Positions 1 through 6,639 of a DNA stretch of 64,000 bases are shown piece after piece (within the stretch, counting starts at the first letter, position 1; every line of letters starts with the position of its first letter). The position numbers and the translations under genes are program-made. The DNA comes from a candidate division KSB1 bacterium (GTDB lineage: Bacteria > Zhuqueibacterota > Zhuqueibacteria > JANLFK01 > Oleimicrobiaceae), in NCBI GenBank assembly GCA_024655945.1, contig JANLFK010000003.1, positions 1 through 64,000 on the forward strand, given 5' to 3'. Below the pieces are notes generated by a model. That model saw nothing but the letters and a program-made list of their open reading frames with translations. It had not been told where the DNA came from and searched no databases.

Positions 1-758
1 CCCTATTTCACAATCCGAGACCCAATTCCCCTCTATCCTGGGGTCCGAACCAGAATTGGCCACCAGGCCAGTTACCGCATGCCTTATCACCCCGTGCTCC
101 AATAAGGGGGACGAAACTTCACAGTCCACCCCCCTGTTTGCCCACTCCACCCTGGCCCAGCTCAGCTTGCTATCGCCTTCGGCCTGGTTGAATTCGATTC
201 TATTCCAATCACCCTGTTTGGGATTTTCCATATTCGAGGTAAAGACGATCATACTCTTCTCTTCCCCGATCGAGATTAACCTCCCTTCAACCCTCAACTT
301 ATAATACCCATCAAACCTGATGACCGCTCCCGGCTCAATGGCCAAGGTAACCCCGGTGGGAACTACTATATCCGAAGTTACTATATAATGTCGGTCGCCT
401 TCCCAAACTGTGTTCTGGGTCACATTTCCGCCCACCTCCACCTCCCGGAGCAATGAAAAATTGGGAATTATGAATGAAGAGTTATTAAGGGCAACATCGT
501 AGATATACTTCCAGCCGTAACCCTCCTTTCGGGCCACGAGGATATATTCTCCATGGGGAACACCCAAAGATAAATTAAGAATTAAGAATGTAGAATTAAG
601 AATCAATATTCGGTTTCTCAAGCTTCCCTTAACGCAGTGTTCATCCTTAATTTTTAATTCTCAATTCATAATTTGGGTTCGTAAACGGAGACGGTTATAC
701 CGCTGTGGTCGCTTTCACCCTCTAAGGCTGCCTTGCCTCCAATGGCCCCGCTGCCAGG
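1..758 (-). pseudogene. Broken beta-helix / carboxypeptidase-regulatory-like protein, truncated by window edge
   Basis: Reading leftward from about 579, one frame stays open to the window edge for roughly 190 codons. It contains GVPHGEYILVARKEGY, typical of the end of a carboxypeptidase-regulatory-like beta-sandwich, and then a stretch with TVWEGD, IVPTGVTLAIEPGAVIRF-type spacing and repeated short strands, typical of right-handed parallel beta-helix surface proteins. The start of the same beta-sandwich (LEGESDHSGITVSVYEP) lies upstream in another frame. The two halves are separated by the AT-rich palindrome described separately, which adds a stop (666-668) and a frame change. No start codon or upstream part exists: the reading frame runs straight out of a truncated HEPN gene. 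The base composition is visibly lower in G+C than the neighbours. The call as a broken exported or surface protein is solid; its function is unknown. Confidence 0.65.
573..672. mobile_element. MITE-like AT-rich imperfect palindrome
   Basis: About 95 bases rich in AATTAAGAATTAAG, AATTCTCAATTC and AATTTTTAATTC units form an imperfect inverted repeat around a G+C-richer centre (AAGCTTCCCTTAACGCAG). It sits exactly between the two halves of a protein domain in the flanking reading frames, so it looks inserted. No transposase is encoded. Similar short non-autonomous palindromes are common as intergenic insertions in FCB-type genomes; that identity is inferred. Confidence 0.55.
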
Positions 759-771
759 GCTGGTAGACTCC

Positions 772-890
772 CCCCAAAAGCATGCCTGCGCGAACCAACC
801 GGCCGCCAGCAACGTCTCTGCCGCCTGCAGGTCTTCCTCTGCCGTCCTCAGCCAACGCTCTGCTTCATAGCGATTCTTGCTCACGCTCAT
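772..890 (-). pseudogene. Truncated HEPN-domain protein
   Basis: From the ATG at 890 the frame reads MSVSKNRYEAERWLRTAEED and continues with LQAAETLLAAGWFAQACFW, the first two helices of a HEPN domain. An intact family member would continue with an AQQAAEKALKAL-type helix (compare AQQAADKAVKA in the intact paralogue at 1594-1983). Here the frame instead runs into GESTSPGSGAIGG and then beta-sandwich sequence. About 40 residues remain of a usual 125-140. Its start overlaps the end of the decayed nucleotidyltransferase gene upstream, so this was once an MNT-then-HEPN pair. It is unlikely to be functional. Confidence 0.7.
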
Positions 891-1136
891 AAATCGTCTC
901 TGCTTCACGCAACGCCGCAGCGATGAAAGAACGGTGCGCGATGTTCTGCAGCTCCTCCGGCGTGTAGATCAACAAATCAACGGCACGTTCCGCAACCGCG
1001 CGGGCGATCGGCGTAAGCAAGGCATCGTAGCGATCCAAAAACCGTGCATCTGTATCCATGATCACCATCAAACCAAGATCGCTGTGTCGCGAGGGCGCAG
1101 CCGCTCCGCAATCTGCTCCAGTTCGCTCGACATCAT
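865..1136 (-). pseudogene. Decayed MNT-type nucleotidyltransferase
   Basis: One frame starts MMSSELEQIAERLRP at 1136, the normal opening of a minimal nucleotidyltransferase. The next recognisable part (SDLGLMVIMDTDARFLDRYD and onward to IYEREQESL) lies in another frame. The segment that should carry the GSxxRG part of the GSx10DxD catalytic signature is missing at the junction near 1087-1100, consistent with a deletion of a few tens of bases plus a frame change. The C-terminal part is well preserved, so the damage is recent. It overlaps the start of the truncated HEPN gene by 26 bases, as in functional MNT/HEPN pairs. Confidence 0.7.
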
Positions 1137-1173
1137 CCTGCGACCTTGCATCCACCCGCCCCCAAATCCTCCA

Positions 1174-1253
1174 AACCTCCCGGAGGTTGGCCTACCAGGT
1201 CTCCTTCGCCCATATGCCCCTTTCCCCATGCCCGCAAGAACCTCCCGGAGGTT
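1174..1253. repeat. REP/BIME-like repeat, copy A
   Basis: Two AACCTCCCGGAGGTT palindromes (1174-1188 and 1239-1253) bracket about 50 bases that match the interior of copy B at 2004-2081 almost base for base (CCAGGTCT, CATATGCC, CCATGCC landmarks, with a few small gaps). It lies just beyond the stop codon of the intact MNT gene, as BIME-type elements usually do. On the transcript each palindrome can fold into a short G+C-rich hairpin. Confidence 0.75.
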
Positions 1254-1277
1254 GCGTCAGTGCCGAACCAGCTCCCC

Positions 1278-1610
1278 TCAGGCCCTCTCCAAGACCCAGA
1301 CGACCTCTTCTGCCGCCTTGCCAAAACGCTCCTGCAGTCCGGGTGTGGACCATTCCTCCTGCGTGTACACCAGCACGTCTGCCGGCACCGGCAGCGTCGT
1401 CGTGTCCCAGTCGGCAGCCCGGCCGACCAACGGCACCTTCGACTCCCGTACCACCACGATGAGGTCTACATCGCTCCCCACGCCCCAGTCGCCGCGCCCA
1501 TACGAGCCAAAGTAGCCAATGCGCACCACCTCCGGGCGCTGCCTCGCCATCTCCTCCGCCCATCCCCGCACGGCCCGATCGACGCTCCCCACCTCAGGCC
1601 ATGTGCGCAC
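1278..1610 (-). CDS. MNT-type nucleotidyltransferase, partner of HEPN
   Basis: A minimal nucleotidyltransferase of about 110 residues with an intact polymerase-beta signature, GSYGRGDWGVGSDVDL, which holds the GS and DxD metal-binding residues. In HEPN/MNT modules this protein typically AMPylates or otherwise silences the HEPN partner. It lies directly downstream of, and slightly overlaps, the HEPN gene. The start is uncertain: GTG at 1610 overlaps the HEPN stop by 17 bases, and another GTG at 1592 is just beyond it. The C-terminus (EEWSTPGLQERFGKAAEEVV) is typical. Together with its HEPN partner it fills the space between repeat copies A and B. Confidence 0.8.
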   Translation of the reverse strand: MRTWPEVGSVDRAVRGWAEEMARQRPEVVRIGYFGSYGRGDWGVGSDVDLIVVVRESKVPLVGRAADWDTTTLPVPADVLVYTQEEWSTPGLQERFGKAAEEVVWVLERA

Positions 1611-1983
1611 GCACGAACTGAAGGATCTCACCGGCATAGGCGATCGCCTGCTCGCTCTGCAGCGGACCGTAATGTTCAAACGGCGCACCTTCCGGGTAGC
1701 TGTTCGGGTAACGCGGCGGTATGTAAAAGGAATCCAGCACCCGTGCTTTGTCCACCAGCTCTTTGGGGGCCGAGACCTCCGCCGGCAAGGCGCTCAGGAG
1801 CTTTGCCACCACATGGCCCCATGCCTCCTGCCCCACATGGAGGTGCGGTGCCTTCACCGCCTTGTCCGCGGCCTGCTGGGCGGCAAAACAGGCCCACTCA
1901 TGCCGTCCTGCAACACGGGAATCCTCTGCCTGCTGGAGATCCCGCTCGGCCTGTCTGTACCAGTCTCGTGCCCGGTTGGCCAT
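1594..1983 (-). CDS. HEPN-domain protein, partner of MNT
   Basis: A HEPN protein of 129 residues starting MANRARDWYRQAERD, with the helix AACFAAQQAADKAVKA-type core and the conserved C-terminal block DSFYIPPRYPNSYPEG. HEPN proteins paired with MNT proteins are usually regarded as RNase toxins or nucleotide-binding effectors. I do not see a clear Rx4-6H catalytic motif, so nuclease activity is not assured. The ATG at 1983 is chosen because it begins the family homology and has GGAGGAGAGG upstream. HEPN precedes MNT here, the reverse of the other two modules in the window. Confidence 0.8.
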   Translation of the reverse strand: MANRARDWYRQAERDLQQAEDSRVAGRHEWACFAAQQAADKAVKAPHLHVGQEAWGHVVAKLLSALPAEVSAPKELVDKARVLDSFYIPPRYPNSYPEGAPFEHYGPLQSEQAIAYAGEILQFVRAHMA

Positions 1984-2003
1984 AACTCCTAACCTCTCCT
2001 CCA

Positions 2004-2081
2004 AACCTCCGGGAGGTTGGTCCACCAGGTCTGCCTGGCCATATGCCGCTTCGCCATGCCTGCCAAGACCTCCCGGAGGTT
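2004..2081. repeat. REP/BIME-like repeat, copy B
   Basis: This is the second copy of the element described at 1174-1253: an AACCTCCGGGAGGTT palindrome (2004-2018), a conserved interior, and a second palindrome near 2068-2080. It sits 12 bases beyond the wecB stop codon and 20 bases upstream of the HEPN start, so it separates the polysaccharide gene from the HEPN/MNT cassette. It may act as a 3' hairpin for wecB; there is no clear U-tract. Confidence 0.75.
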
Positions 2082-2092
2082 CGCCCCACGCC

Positions 2093-3244
2093 TCACGCCT
2101 CCCTTGCTGCCCCGGGCATGCGCGTCGCCTGCCGGTCCGTATCGCCGCCTGCCCCCCATGCTATCAACACCGCCACAATGCGCTCCGACACGTGCTCGTC
2201 CCACAACGGCGGCACGCCCCCCCTCTTGCCGTCCCCGGCCAGCACGCGCTTGGCCTCTGCCACCAGCCTCTCCGGGTCCGTCCCCACCAGTACGTTCGTG
2301 CCCATGGTGATGGTAATCGGCCGCTCCGTGTTCTGGCGCACCGTGAGGCACGGTACCCCGAGAATGCTCGTCTCTTCCTGCACGCCTCCAGAGTCGGTGA
2401 TGACCAGGCGCGCATTGGCCTCCAAGCAGAGAAAGTCCACGTAGCCCAGCGGGTCGAGTACCACCAGGCTGCCGGGCCCCTCCGCGGGCGACCAGAGCCC
2501 AAACTGCCGCAGCCTCTTTTGCGTGCGCGGGTGCGCAGGAAAGATCACCTTGAGCTCCTTGGCGATCTCCTGCAGCGCGCGGAACAGGCCCCGCAGCGAA
2601 TCGCGGTCATCCACGTTGGAGGGCCGGTGCAGGGTCACCAGGCAATAGTCGCCGCGGCCGACGTGCAACTTCTCGCCGATTGCCGAGCCTTCCGCCTGCG
2701 GCAGAAAGGTCAAGAGCGACTCCACCATGGTGTTGCCGACAAAGTGAATCTTGTCATCGCCAATGCCCTCGGCGCGCAGGTTGCCGTTGCCATCCTCACA
2801 GGTGGTGAAGAGCAGCTCGCACAGGTGGTCGGTGAGGATGCGGTTGAGTTCCTCGGGCATGGTGCGGTCGAAGGAGCGCAGGCCAGCCTCCACGTGCGCC
2901 ACCGGCACGCAGAGCTTGGCGCCCGCCAAGGCCGCAGCCAAGGTGGAGTTCACGTCCCCGACGACGATGACTAGGTCAGGCCGCTCGGCGAGCACCACCG
3001 GTTCAAAGGCTTTCAGCACCGCGGCGGTCTGTTCGGCATGCGTGCCGGAGCCCACGCCCAGGTAGTAGTCCGGCTCCGGCAGGCCGAGGTCGGCGAGGAA
3101 GACGTCGGACATGTCGGCGTCGTAGTGCTGCCCGGTGTGGACGAACACCGGGGCAAAGTGCTCCGGGTAGGCGCGCAGGCGCCTCAGGATGGGGGCCACT
3201 TTCATAAAGTTGGGCCGCGCCCCTGCGACGAGCACCACTTTCAT
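2093..3244 (-). CDS. wecB: UDP-N-acetylglucosamine 2-epimerase (non-hydrolysing)
   Basis: This cytoplasmic enzyme interconverts UDP-GlcNAc (or a diacetamido-uronic acid derivative, as in WbpI) and the manno epimer for surface polysaccharide synthesis. The 383-residue protein has the family landmarks in order: VAGARPNFMKVAPI at the N-terminus, TGQHYDADMSD, GDVNSTLAAALAG, HVEAGLRSFDRTMPEE, TLHRPSNVDD and VITDSGGVQEE. The start at 3244 begins the conserved MKVVLVAGARPN. The last 30 residues are a non-conserved tail. It is separated from the upstream dehydrogenase-acetyltransferase gene by the GxxExxY and MNT/HEPN cassettes, which appear to have split the polysaccharide operon. The WecB versus WbpI substrate cannot be settled from sequence. 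Confidence 0.92.
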   Translation of the reverse strand: MKVVLVAGARPNFMKVAPILRRLRAYPEHFAPVFVHTGQHYDADMSDVFLADLGLPEPDYYLGVGSGTHAEQTAAVLKAFEPVVLAERPDLVIVVGDVNSTLAAALAGAKLCVPVAHVEAGLRSFDRTMPEELNRILTDHLCELLFTTCEDGNGNLRAEGIGDDKIHFVGNTMVESLLTFLPQAEGSAIGEKLHVGRGDYCLVTLHRPSNVDDRDSLRGLFRALQEIAKELKVIFPAHPRTQKRLRQFGLWSPAEGPGSLVVLDPLGYVDFLCLEANARLVITDSGGVQEETSILGVPCLTVRQNTERPITITMGTNVLVGTDPERLVAEAKRVLAGDGKRGGVPPLWDEHVSERIVAVLIAWGAGGDTDRQATRMPGAAREA

Positions 3245-3247
3245 TGG

Positions 3248-3440
3248 CGATTCTCGCAAAGGACGCACAGCTCCGCCGACAGCGCTATGCAGCTCTTACT
3301 GTTGCCCCCCAACCCCGCCTGGAAAACTTTGGAGTCGTTTGCGACCGTGGCGGCCCTGGCGAGGGAAGATGTCACACAAAGCACGCAAAGTTTCGCAAAG
3401 GACGCAATGACTTTCCTATTGTTCCCACCACCGCCCCATA
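3248..3440. repeat. Intergenic repeat unit 1 (CAAAG-type, GxxExxY-associated)
   Basis: About 190 bases with clusters of CGCAAAGGACGC and ACGCAAAGTTTCGC-type words at both ends, and GCGACCGTGGCGGCC followed by GCGAGGGAAGA in the middle. The whole unit aligns with the one at 4883-5058. It lies between wecB and the GxxExxY gene. The words read like degenerate direct repeats and are not evenly spaced as in a CRISPR. Confidence 0.65.
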
Positions 3441-3501
3441 AAGACGCTCTTGCCAACCCACTTTGCTCTTGCCGACATCTTGGCGCTCTTTGCAAGGATA
3501 C

Positions 3502-3884
3502 TCATTCGGGCAATTGAGTGACAATGCGCGTGATGCCCTCTTTGAGGCGGGCGCTGTTGAGTTGCTGAGCAGGCCCAGGCGTTTGTCCGCCAGGCGCAGG
3601 TAGGTGAGCAGTTGCTTCTTGTGCACCGGCGCCACCTCCTCCACCGACTTGAGCTCCACCACCACCTTGTCCTCTACCAGCAGGTCCATGCGGAAGCCGA
3701 CGTCGATGCGCACGTCGTCATAGCGCACGGGCAGGTCTTTCTGCTGTTCCACGCGCAGGCCGCGTCTGCGCAGCTCGTGCGCCAGCGCCGCCTCGTAGAC
3801 GGTCTCGAAGAGTCCTGGGCCGAGTTTCGTGTGCACCGCAAACGCGGCATCCAGGACTGCTCTCGCAATGTCATTTTCTGTCAT
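3502..3884 (-). pseudogene. GxxExxY protein with a C-terminal frameshift
   Basis: A GxxExxY family protein (PD-(D/E)XK-related, function unknown). The opening, MTENDIARAVLDAAFAVHTK, leads into LGPGLFETVYEAAL, which carries the GxxExxY signature, followed by MDLLVEDKVVVELKSVE with the nuclease-like D...ELK core and YLRLADKRLGLL. After GLL the normal ending (INFN..RLKEGITRIVTQLPE) continues only after a one-base change of frame near 3555-3565; the corrected frame stops at 3502. In the uncorrected frame a junk tail runs to 3372. A missing T in an AACTTCAAC-type word would explain it. It could be a real mutation or a base-call error. Confidence 0.8.
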
Positions 3885-3887
3885 CGG

Positions 3888-3952
3888 GTTTCACGCAAAG
3901 AGCGCAAAGTGCCGCCAAGAACGCTACGCCTGTTCTATTGTCACCCCCTCCA
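3888..3952. repeat. Intergenic repeat, short copy
   Basis: About 62 bases (GGGTTTCACGCAAAGAGCGC and onward to TTCTATTGTCACCCCC) match the start of the unit at 4883 with only a few mismatches. It lies immediately upstream of the GxxExxY start codon and downstream of the HEPN stop, so the same element borders both cassettes. Confidence 0.7.
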
Positions 3953-3986
3953 GAGCAGCAACCATGAGGAGGGGACAACCGCAAAC

Positions 3987-4397
3987 CTATTTCGGGATGG
4001 CCAACGAAGCAACTTGCACCACCAGCTCGGCATCGTCAAGGGCGCGCTCGGCATCCTGGCGCGAGTACCGCTCGGTGGGCACAAAATCCACGTCGCCGTA
4101 GAAGGAGAACTCCCGCTCCTTGCGCAGCCAGCTGGAGATGCGTGCCAACTCCTCCACCCTGGGCCTCACCTCCTCCGGAAAGCGCTCCCTCTGCTCCACG
4201 AGCAGCGCGCCCACGTCATGCCACTTGGGCGGCTCTACACCCGCCTGGCGCAGCATCCCCTTCAGCGCCAGTTCCACCACTTCCTGTGCCTCGCGCACCA
4301 CGTCCGAGTAGGCCTCATGCTGCAGGAGCACACGCAGGGCCAGCAGGCGCTTTTGCGCCTTTGTCAGGTAGGCCTGTGCCAAGCTCGTGTTGGTCAC
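3987..4397 (-). CDS. HEPN-domain protein, second module
   Basis: A HEPN protein of 136 residues. Its core includes DVVREAQEVVELALKGMLRQ, EPPKWHDVGALL and a C-terminal block with LRKEREFSFYGDVDF followed by PTERYSRQDAERAL, typical of the HEPN class associated with MNT proteins. The GTG at 4397 overlaps the TGA of the upstream nucleotidyltransferase as GTGA, showing translational coupling. I do not see an obvious Rx4-6H motif. The module is bordered by copies of the CAAAG-type repeat, a different boundary element from that of the first module. Confidence 0.82.
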   Translation of the reverse strand: MTNTSLAQAYLTKAQKRLLALRVLLQHEAYSDVVREAQEVVELALKGMLRQAGVEPPKWHDVGALLVEQRERFPEEVRPRVEELARISSWLRKEREFSFYGDVDFVPTERYSRQDAERALDDAELVVQVASLAIPK

Positions 4398-4879
4398 AGC
4401 TCGAATACCTCGCCCGGCCGATAGTCTGGCTTCAGGTCCCAATACCAGGCATCACCGCGCCAGATGCGCCGCGCGCCGAGCTTCTGGAGTCTCTCTCGCA
4501 GGCGCATAAGCGCCGCCTCCAACACCCTGCCCCTGTCATAAAGGATGCGCGCATCCTCCACCATGTCCAAGAGCAGTGGGCTGCCCGCCGCCAGCTCCTC
4601 CGGCGTCTTGAACACGGGCGAAAGTTCCGCGGTCACTCCTGCCTCGTGCAGCGCTGCTACCTCTGCGCGCAGCAGCCTCTCCACTCCCTCGAACTCGGTC
4701 GCACGCGCCAACCGACCGTCCGGCAATGGGCTGGCGACGATGAGCAGGTCGATGTCCGAGTCTGGGCGCGCAGTGCCTCGCCCCACTGAGCCAAAGACCG
4801 CCACGGACACCAATCGCTCGCCGTAGACCTCCTTGCACGCCGCCACCAGCGCCGCCAGCAGTTTCTCATAATGCTTCAT
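4394..4879 (-). CDS. MNT-type nucleotidyltransferase, second module
   Basis: A nucleotidyltransferase of 161 residues with the signature VFGSVGRGTARPDSDIDLLI, including GS and DxD, so the catalytic site is intact. It probably modifies or neutralises the HEPN protein encoded directly downstream. The ATG at 4879 begins the conserved MKHYEKLLAALVAACKEVYG; an in-frame upstream start lies inside the repeat. The gene is longer than the MNT of the first module and has a C-terminal extension (ARRIWRGDAWYWDLKPDY) also found in other DUF-length MNT proteins. MNT precedes HEPN here. Confidence 0.82.
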   Translation of the reverse strand: MKHYEKLLAALVAACKEVYGERLVSVAVFGSVGRGTARPDSDIDLLIVASPLPDGRLARATEFEGVERLLRAEVAALHEAGVTAELSPVFKTPEELAAGSPLLLDMVEDARILYDRGRVLEAALMRLRERLQKLGARRIWRGDAWYWDLKPDYRPGEVFEL

Positions 4880-4882
4880 TTG

Positions 4883-5058
4883 GGTTTCACGCCAAGGACG
4901 CAAAGTGCCGCAAAGAACGCTACGCCTCTTCTATTGTCACCCCCCACCCACCAAAAATCCTTGGCGACCGTGGCGGCCTTCGCGAGAGAGAATCCGCGCA
5001 AAGAACGCCGAGTCCCGCCAAGGACGCAGGTACACGCCTGTTGTTTCCCCTCCCCACC
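4883..5058. repeat. Intergenic repeat unit 2 (CAAAG-type)
   Basis: The unit has the same architecture as 3248-3440: a CACGCCAAGGACGCAAAG cluster, CTATTGTCACCCCC, GCGACCGTGGCGGCC, a GCGAGAGAGAA word and a second CGCAAAGAACGC / CGCCAAGGACGC cluster. It lies exactly between the MNT start codon and the stop of the polysaccharide fusion gene. With unit 1 it brackets the whole GxxExxY plus MNT/HEPN block. Confidence 0.7.
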
Positions 5059-6639
5059 CTATTCGTGAGGGACTTCCACGACGGAGCCCGAGGTAAATCG
5101 GTAGGTGCGGGCACAGGCGGGGCACTGGGCCTCGGCACCGTCAGGCGCCTCTTTGGGCAGCGACAGGCGCGTGCCGCACGCGCACATCCAGCCGATCAGC
5201 CGCGCCGGCGAGCCCACCACCAACCCATAATCCGGCACGTCGCGCGTGACCACCGCCCCAGCACCGATGAACGCGTGCCTGCCAATGGTCACCCCACAGA
5301 CAATCGTCGCGTTCGCCCCGATAGAGGCGCCCTCCCTCACCAACGTCGGCACCCACTTGCCGTACTGCGGGTACTTTGCCTTGGGATAACGCGAGCGCGG
5401 ATTGATGTCGTTCGTGAACACCGCCGACGGCCCGGCAAACACATAGTCTTCCAGCGTCACCAGGTCCCACACGTCCACATTGGACTCTAACTTGACCCCA
5501 TTGCCCAGCACCGCCCTGCCCGCCACAAAGCAGTTGTGGCCGATGACGCAATTCTCGCCGATCTGCGCCCCGGCCTGCACCTGCGAGTTATGCCAGATCT
5601 TCGTGCCCCTGCCGATCTTGGCCCCCTTGTCCACCACCGCGCTCTCGTGGGCGTAAAACTCCCGCGCCGGCGGCCGAGGCGCCACCTTCTTCAGACTCGC
5701 CTCCGCCATCTCCAAAATGCGCAATACCTCCACCCCGACGCGCGCGTCGGTAAACGGCACCTTGTCCTGCTCCACGCACTCCACAAAGTGGCGCAGCTCC
5801 TCGGTGAGTGGCATCTTCTTCTCATAGTCGATGGCCCGCGTCATCCCTTCGCGCGTCACCGGCTCGCCGGCCACCCAGTCGATCCCCTTCTCGTAAAAGA
5901 GCAGCTCCTTGCGCGCACTCGAGTCCTCGAAGGACACCATCCCCTTGGAGCCGATCACCACCAGCCGGTGCTCCTTGAACGGATGCAACCAGCTGACGAA
6001 GATATGTCCCACCACATTTTCCGGATAGCGGAGCACGGTCATGGTGGTGTCGTGCACGTCCGGCTGCAGGAACACCCCCCCTTCGCACACCACCGCCTCC
6101 GGCATGGCGCCCACAAAGTACTGGAAGATGGAGATGTCATGCGGCGCAAAACTCCACAGGATATTCTCCTCGGTGCGCACCGTGCCCAAGTTGAGGCGGT
6201 TGCTGTACATGTACTGCAGCTTGCCCAGCTGCCCCTGGTCCAACAGTTCCTTTATCTTGCGAATCGCCGGATGGTAGAGCAACACATGTCCCACCATCAG
6301 CTTGCACCCCTTGCGGTCGGCATGGTCGGCCAGCTCTGCCGCGTCCTTGGAACTCAATGCCAACGGCTTTTCCACCAGCACATGCTTGCCCTGCTCCAAC
6401 AGGAATTTAGTCACCGCAAAGTGGCTCGCCGCCGGTGTGGCCACCACGTAGCCGTCCACATCAGCCGCAAGCGACTCCTGCACGCTGGCGTACACAGCCA
6501 CCTTCGGGTAGAGCGCCGCCATCTCTTGGCGCCGCCCAGGGTCGGTCTCGACGATTGCCCGCAGCTTGCCCGACTCGTGCAGCGTCCGCACATGATTCTT
6601 TCCCCAACGTCCAGCACCCACCACCGCAAAATTAGCCAT
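5059..6639 (-). CDS. Fused Gfo/Idh/MocA dehydrogenase and LbH N-acyltransferase with zinc ribbon
   Basis: A 526-residue fusion. Residues 1 to about 320 are a Gfo/Idh/MocA oxidoreductase: NAD-binding VVGAGRWGKNH at the N-terminus and EKPLALSS near residue 95. Residues about 330-490 are a left-handed beta-helix acyltransferase (AKIGRGTKIW, CVIGHNCFVAG, IGANATIVCGVTIG). The last 40 residues hold a CxC..CxxC zinc ribbon (MCACGTRL and CPACARTYRF). In polysaccharide clusters separate proteins WbpB (3-dehydrogenase on UDP-GlcNAc-uronate) and WbpD (3-N-acetyltransferase) do these steps, so this is a two-step enzyme for a diacetamido-uronic acid sugar. WbpA and WbpE homologues are not in the window. 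The ATG at 6639 is inside the end of the upstream epimerase gene, giving an 8-base overlap. Confidence 0.9.
   Translation of the reverse strand: MANFAVVGAGRWGKNHVRTLHESGKLRAIVETDPGRRQEMAALYPKVAVYASVQESLAADVDGYVVATPAASHFAVTKFLLEQGKHVLVEKPLALSSKDAAELADHADRKGCKLMVGHVLLYHPAIRKIKELLDQGQLGKLQYMYSNRLNLGTVRTEENILWSFAPHDISIFQYFVGAMPEAVVCEGGVFLQPDVHDTTMTVLRYPENVVGHIFVSWLHPFKEHRLVVIGSKGMVSFEDSSARKELLFYEKGIDWVAGEPVTREGMTRAIDYEKKMPLTEELRHFVECVEQDKVPFTDARVGVEVLRILEMAEASLKKVAPRPPAREFYAHESAVVDKGAKIGRGTKIWHNSQVQAGAQIGENCVIGHNCFVAGRAVLGNGVKLESNVDVWDLVTLEDYVFAGPSAVFTNDINPRSRYPKAKYPQYGKWVPTLVREGASIGANATIVCGVTIGRHAFIGAGAVVTRDVPDYGLVVGSPARLIGWMCACGTRLSLPKEAPDGAEAQCPACARTYRFTSGSVVEVPHE

Noticed and set aside
1748-2974. 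Long plus-strand open frame opposite wecB
   Set aside because: It is antisense to a well-matched enzyme gene, rich in His/Arg/Pro as expected for a shadow, and has no motif.
3248-5058. CAAAG-type repeats as a CRISPR array
   Set aside because: The words are degenerate, vary in spacing, lie in units with a shared core instead of unique spacers, and no cas gene is present.
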